DNA from: Neisseria macacae ATCC 33926
Lineage (GTDB): Bacteria > Pseudomonadota > Gammaproteobacteria > Burkholderiales > Neisseriaceae
Reading direction: 5' to 3'
NCBI RefSeq assembly: GCF_022749495.1
Contig: NZ_CP094241.1
Span: 682,001-746,000, forward strand
DNA length: 64,000 bases
Positions 60,461 through 64,000 of this stretch are shown piece by piece (the stretch's first letter is position 1; each line of letters begins with the position of its first letter). Position numbers and translations under genes: made by a program. The notes beneath the pieces were generated by a model. The model did no database searches. It was not told where the DNA came from and worked only from the letters and a program-made list of their open reading frames with translations.

Positions 60461-60672
60461 TATAGTGGATTAAATTTAAATCAGGACAAGGCGACGAAGC
60501 CGCAGACAGTACAGATATAGTGGATTAAAATTGCAATGATACGGCGTTGCCAACGCCCTTATGTACTAACCGTACACGGCGGGCGTTGCCGCCTTGTCTC
60601 ATTTTTATTTTAATCCACTATAGTACGGCAAGGCGAGGTAACGCCGTCCTGGTTTAAAGTTAATCCATTATA
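60461..60672. mobile_element. Correia element interrupted by another Correia-like element
   Basis: Outer ends at 60461 (TATAGTGG) and 60672 (CCATTATA, one mismatch). With the inner element and one TA removed the outer one is 107 bp and reads like the element at 6214. Confidence 0.88.
60516..60622. mobile_element. Inner Correia-like element of a different subfamily
   Basis: TATAGTGGATTAAAATTGCA ... TTTTAATCCACTATA, 107 bp, with its own centre (GATACGGCGTTGCCAACGCC, GTACACGGCGGGCG). It lies in the TA of ACAGATAGTACGG of the outer element, with TA present on both sides. Confidence 0.85.
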
Positions 60673-60790
60673 TCTGCGATTTAAGATGGGTTCGCGCCGA
60701 TGCGGGAAAGAGGGCGGGGCGGATGCTTTCTGCTTTCATTTGCGATGTTTTTGCCGATTGCTGTTTGGAACAATGCCTGCTGCAAACGCA

Positions 60791-60838
60791 AAGGTCGTCT
60801 GAAAACCTGTTTCCCGGTTTTCAGACGACCTTTTTTAA
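60791..60838. terminator. Paired-DUS terminator after hisB
   Basis: AAAGGTCGTCTGAAAACC and inverse with TTTTTT on the far side. Confidence 0.7.
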
Positions 60839-60844
60839 AGCGGA

Positions 60845-61813
60845 TTACGCTTCGCTTTGCGCTTCTTCTTGTTCAACGGCAACGGATTCGTCGCTCAAGG
60901 TGCCTTTGGTGGACGGGGTTTGTCCTGCCATACGCGGGTCGTATTCTGCCGCCATGCGCAGGGCGCGGCCGAAGGCTTTGAATACGGTTTCGGCTTGGTG
61001 GTGGGCATTGTGGCCGCTGAGGTTGTCGATGTGCAGGGTCATCATGCTGTGGTTGACGACGCCGTGAAAAAATTCTTCGAACAGGTCAACGTCAAAACGT
61101 CCGATGAGGGCGCGGGTGAAGTCGATGTTGTACACGAGTCCGGGACGGCCGGAGAGGTCGATGACAACGCGGCTCAAGGCTTCGTCGAGCGGAACGTAGG
61201 CATGACCGTAGCGGCGGATGCCGGCTTTGCTGCCCAAGGCTTGTTTCAGGGCTTGTCCGAGTACGATGCCGATGTCTTCGACGGTGTGGTGGTCGTCGAT
61301 GTGCAAGTCGCCTTTGCAGGTGATATCGAGGTCGATCATGCCGTGGCGGGCGACTTGGGCAAGCATATGCTCAAGGAAGGGTACGCCGGTGTCGAAACGG
61401 TATTGTCCGGTGCCGTCGAGGTTGAGGCTGAGGGTGATTTGGGTTTCGCTGGTGTTGCGGGTGATGCTGACTGCGCGGCCTTCTGCGGGCATATGGAATG
61501 CCGGTGCGGCGGCGGCTGCTTGGGCGGCACGCTCTTGGCGGGCGGCTTCGGCGGCTGCGGCTTTTTCTTTGTCTTTGCTGTGGTCGCGGTTTAACCAGCC
61601 TTTGCGTTTGTGCATGCCGGCTTCGAGTTTGGCGGCAAGGCTGGGGCGGATACCGCGCGCTTTTTCGTCTTCTGCCTGCTCTTCAAGGCGGCGTTTCAGT
61701 TGGGACAGGGATGCTGCGTTGTCGTAACCGCATTTGCGGGCAAGTTTGGTCAGTGAGCCTGCTTCTTCGACAAGCTGCAGGAAATTGGCAAGGTGGAGTT
61801 GAGTGATGGTCAT
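60845..61813 (-). CDS. hisB: Imidazoleglycerol-phosphate dehydratase with N-terminal HTH-like extension
   Basis: 322 residues. Sixth step of histidine synthesis. The dehydratase domain (about 115-305) has RNTSETQITLSLNLDGTG, the metal-binding DLHIDDHHTVEDIGIVLGQA and SGHNAHHQAE. Before it, residues 1-80 (SLTKLARKCGYDNAASLSQL, KRRLEEQAEDEKARGIRPSL) look like a helix-turn-helix domain, then an Ala/Glu-rich linker. From memory meningococcal HisB has the same extension. Unlike E. coli HisB there is no phosphatase domain. Confidence 0.94.
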   Translation of the reverse strand: MTITQLHLANFLQLVEEAGSLTKLARKCGYDNAASLSQLKRRLEEQAEDEKARGIRPSLAAKLEAGMHKRKGWLNRDHSKDKEKAAAAEAARQERAAQAAAAAPAFHMPAEGRAVSITRNTSETQITLSLNLDGTGQYRFDTGVPFLEHMLAQVARHGMIDLDITCKGDLHIDDHHTVEDIGIVLGQALKQALGSKAGIRRYGHAYVPLDEALSRVVIDLSGRPGLVYNIDFTRALIGRFDVDLFEEFFHGVVNHSMMTLHIDNLSGHNAHHQAETVFKAFGRALRMAAEYDPRMAGQTPSTKGTLSDESVAVEQEEAQSEA

Positions 61814-61842
61814 AGGTTTACTCTCTGTGAGGTTTTAAAAAA

Positions 61843-62922
61843 TCAGGCATAAAGCTTGCGGATAATGTCCAGTACGGCATCGTTTTGCTCGGGACTGCCG
61901 ATGGTAATGCGGACGCACTGCGCCAAAAGCGGATGCGTGCCGTGGAGTTTCTTAATCAGGATGCGGTTTTCTTTAAGCGTGTTAAACAATGCGTCTGCAT
62001 CGGGAACGCGCACGGTAATGAAATTCGCTTCGCTGGGGAAGGCTTTCAGACGACCTATGGCGGATAATTCGCTGAAAACGCGTTCGCGTTCGGTTTTCAA
62101 AATATCTATGGTCGTCTGAATCGCGTCGTGGTGTTGCAGGGCGAATTTGGCGGTCGCCAAGCTTAATTGGTTCATATTGTAGGGCGGCAGGATTTTCGCC
62201 AGCTCGCCCATTACGGCGGGGCTTCCTGCCGCATAGCCGATGCGCAGTCCGGCAAAACCGATTTTGCTGATGGTGCGCATCACGACCAGATTTTCGATGC
62301 TGCCCGCCTGCGGCAGAAAACTGTCGCGGCTGAATGCGCCGTATGCTTCATCGACAACGACGATACCGCGCGCCGCGCGGATAATGGCTTCGACTTCTTC
62401 GCGGCGGAAACATACGCCTGTCGGATTGTTCGGATAGGCGATGAAAATCAGCGCGGGCTGATGTTTGTCAATGGCGGATAAAACGGCGGGCAAATCAAGT
62501 GTGAAATCTTCATTGAGCGGCACGCCGACATAATTCATGCCGTACAGCTCGGCATTGTGCCGATACATCACGAAACTCGGTTCAACCGCGAGCATGGTCG
62601 CGCCAGATTGGGCAACGAGCAGGGTCATGAATTGGATTAACTCGTCCGATCCGTTTCCTAAAGCGATGGCGGCAGATTCAGGAATGTTGAAGGCTTTTCT
62701 TAAAGTTTCCTGAAGCCCGCTGGCGGCGGGATTGGGGTAAAGATGAATCGGCGCTCGGGCAATCAGCCGCAGCCATTCGTTTGACAGCTCTGGGAAACGG
62801 GCAAACGGATGATACGGACTTTCCATTGCATCCAGCTTGATGAAGCCTTCGGGCAAGTCGGCAATTCGGTAGGCGGACATGGATTTGATGTCGTCGCGGA
62901 TGAAGTTGGAGGCGGTTTTCAT
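61843..62922 (-). CDS. hisC: Histidinol-phosphate aminotransferase
   Basis: 359 residues. Pyridoxal-phosphate enzyme converting imidazoleacetol-phosphate to histidinol-phosphate. Family motifs: LGNGSDELIQFM (about 92), FIAYPNNPTGVCF (about 155), VVVDEAYGAF, and the cofactor lysine in RTISKIGFAGLRIGYA (about 216). First gene of hisC-hisB, 29 bases apart. Confidence 0.95.
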   Translation of the reverse strand: MKTASNFIRDDIKSMSAYRIADLPEGFIKLDAMESPYHPFARFPELSNEWLRLIARAPIHLYPNPAASGLQETLRKAFNIPESAAIALGNGSDELIQFMTLLVAQSGATMLAVEPSFVMYRHNAELYGMNYVGVPLNEDFTLDLPAVLSAIDKHQPALIFIAYPNNPTGVCFRREEVEAIIRAARGIVVVDEAYGAFSRDSFLPQAGSIENLVVMRTISKIGFAGLRIGYAAGSPAVMGELAKILPPYNMNQLSLATAKFALQHHDAIQTTIDILKTERERVFSELSAIGRLKAFPSEANFITVRVPDADALFNTLKENRILIKKLHGTHPLLAQCVRITIGSPEQNDAVLDIIRKLYA

Positions 62923-63284
62923 AGTTTTCTTCTCAATTTCTGAATAATGGTTATTTCGTCACAATATAGCACAAAATCAGAGTGTTGACATTAATATAAT
63001 TAATAAATGGGGTGTTTATATTATTTTTATAATGAAGGTTTGATATAAATATTGAATTCAAAGATATTTTTTGAATATTCTTGGGCTGCTTTGTCTGTTT
63101 TTATTGATAAGCAAACTTAAATAGGGAGATTGGGAAGCATTAGATTGCGATGTGGGTGGTTTTTTAATATTTTCATTTGTTTTTAAGGGACTGGGGCATG
63201 GTTGGATAATGTGCCGAATCTGTTTCTTTTACGTTTGTCGGCGCGGGGGATGGATTGGGGATAAAGAATGAAGGAGGCGGATTG
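62923..63284. other. AT-rich gap upstream of hisC
   Basis: About 360 bases, strongly AT-rich at 62970-63180; no gene, DUS or clear promoter found. Confidence 0.4.
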
Positions 63285-63441
63285 TATAGTGGATTAACTT
63301 TAAACCAGTACGGCGTTGCCTCGCCTTAGCTCAAAGAGAACGATTCTCTAAGGTGCTGAAGCACCAAGTGAATCGGTTCCGTACTATCTGTACTGTCTGC
63401 GGCTTCGTCGCCTTGTCCTGATTTAAATTTAATCCACTATA
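63285..63441. mobile_element. Correia repeat element (CREE), 157-bp form
   Basis: Full-length element with exact TATAGTGG and CCACTATA ends. Confidence 0.92.
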
Positions 63442-63450
63442 AACGGCTTG

Positions 63451-63594
63451 ATGGCGGAATCCCAATATATTGAATATGGAATTGATATTTTGATTTTAAT
63501 GGGATTTTTAGCTTATTGGCTTGATGGGGAATTAAATATAAACCGGCATGGTTTTATGTTGTTTAAACCTGAAGAAAGCGATTGTTTAGTGTGA
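63451..63594 (+). CDS. Possible 47-residue protein
   Basis: ATG nine bases after the Correia element; the frame reads [20 protein letters not shown] ... and ends [10 protein letters not shown]. One hydrophobic stretch. No good ribosome site. It may be the end of a gene cut by the Correia insertion. Its last codons form the left arm of the hairpin at 63565-63643. Confidence 0.25.
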
Positions 63595-63643
63595 AAAACA
63601 TCTAAACAATCGCTTTCATGTTATAAGCACTCTTTTCAGGTTT
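63565..63643. terminator. Long two-part hairpin
   Basis: GAAAGCGATTGTTTAG (63574-63589) pairs perfectly with 63602-63617; just outside, AAACCTGAA (63565-63573) pairs with TTCAGGTTT (63635-63643). Not DUS-based. Terminator or structured RNA. Confidence 0.5.
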
Positions 63644-63712
63644 CTGATTGAAATTGAATCCGTGATGAGCCATTCGACGAAAAGTTTTCTTGTTTGAATA
63701 CGCGTAGAAAGC

Positions 63713-64000
63713 CTATTGGGCAGTAAAGGTCGTCTGAAAAGTCTGTCCGCCTATGGTGATGTCGGCGATGTAGTCGCGTCTGCCTTCGACGCAGACGGGC
63801 AGGTGGATTTGGTGCGCTTGCCAGGTGCGCGGGGATTGTTGTTGGAGCATATAGCGGTTGAAACCCATGTCCATGTCTTTCATGCTGAAGCTGATGCTGA
63901 CTTGTTGTGTTTCGGCCGGGGTGTTTTCGACGGTGATGTCGAAGGCGGAGCGGTGGCTGATAGGAGTGGAGCGGACGTGCGAGCCGTCGGGCAGGATGCA
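63713..64000 (-). CDS. C-terminal part of an unrecognised protein (5' end outside window)
   Basis: 95 codons and a stop. Seen: CILPDGSHVRSTPISHRSAF, KDMDMGFNRYM, and HLPVCVEGRRDYIADITIGG, an immunoglobulin-like beta pattern with two cysteines. No family is recognised with confidence. The last residues (FQTTF) are coded by a DUS read backwards. Confidence 0.7.
   Translation of the reverse strand, partial: CILPDGSHVRSTPISHRSAFDITVENTPAETQQVSISFSMKDMDMGFNRYMLQQQSPRTWQAHQIHLPVCVEGRRDYIADITIGGQTFQTTFTAQ

Noticed and set aside
6115..60838. Regularly recurring AGGTCGTCTGAA hairpins as CRISPR-like repeats
   Set aside because: They are DNA uptake sequences between genes, irregularly spaced, without a leader or cas genes.

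Overview
The window is chromosomal DNA of a commensal Neisseria. The main reason is the great number of 12-base DNA uptake sequences (DUS) of the form AGGTCGTCTGAA, often as inverted pairs between genes. From memory this is the dialect of the N. mucosa / N. sicca group; meningococcus and gonococcus use ATGCCGTCTGAA, of which only a few copies are seen here (for example 1568-1579). Correia-type repeats (CREE), the gene set (aniA, norB, pglike Ala/Ser/Pro-rich lipoprotein tails, gcvT riboswitch) and protein sequences close to meningococcal ones agree with this. The window starts inside yidC and ends inside an unrecognised gene.

Layout. 1-5.6 kb is the replication-origin region: yidC-yidD-rnpA-rpmH on the minus strand, DnaA boxes, then dnaA and dnaN on the plus strand. 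5.6-14.7 kb is housekeeping: dsbB, ETF-ubiquinone oxidoreductase, serC, and the rimP-nusA-infB operon with a terminator hairpin in its leader. 15-20.6 kb is accessory: a 922-residue RTX calcium-binding repeat protein followed by four tandem secreted DUF4189-type paralogues that are mosaics of each other. 20.9-26.1 kb is denitrification: norB and aniA diverge from a control region with an FNR site and two copies of one palindrome (likely NsrR), and a NirV/FGE-like gene follows aniA. 26.5-31.9 kb holds a short trimeric autotransporter, an Old Yellow Enzyme, a glycosyltransferase and an unknown exported protein.

31.9-35.5 kb is the methionine importer metN-metI-(unknown membrane gene)-metQ, with a strong promoter, a SAM-II-like aptamer and an intrinsic terminator ahead of metN. 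35.6-40.6 kb has trhP, an orphan amino-acid permease, a YciO/Sua5 protein, DUF454, DUF1415 and an Lrp regulator. 40.9-42.8 kb is a tandem glycine riboswitch with gcvT and gcvH. 42.9-50.9 kb has tag, a TonB-C protein, an SGNH lipoprotein, two small membrane proteins, a duplicated tRNA-Asp/tRNA-Val pair, a Kef-type antiporter, a GNAT enzyme and ubiD.

50.9-57.7 kb is the most unusual region: DUF2199, a frameshifted small gene, a TPR protein, unknown proteins, two tandem orphan Hint (intein-like) genes, one with a ten-G tract and the other missing its catalytic residues, then a 479-bp second copy of the end of parE separated from the complete parE by a glutathione-transferase gene flanked by Kingella-type DUS. 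57.7-64 kb returns to core genes (parE, rppH, hisB with an N-terminal HTH-like extension, hisC), with a Correia element nested in another one at 60.5 kb. There is no CRISPR array, rRNA gene, prophage or full insertion sequence.
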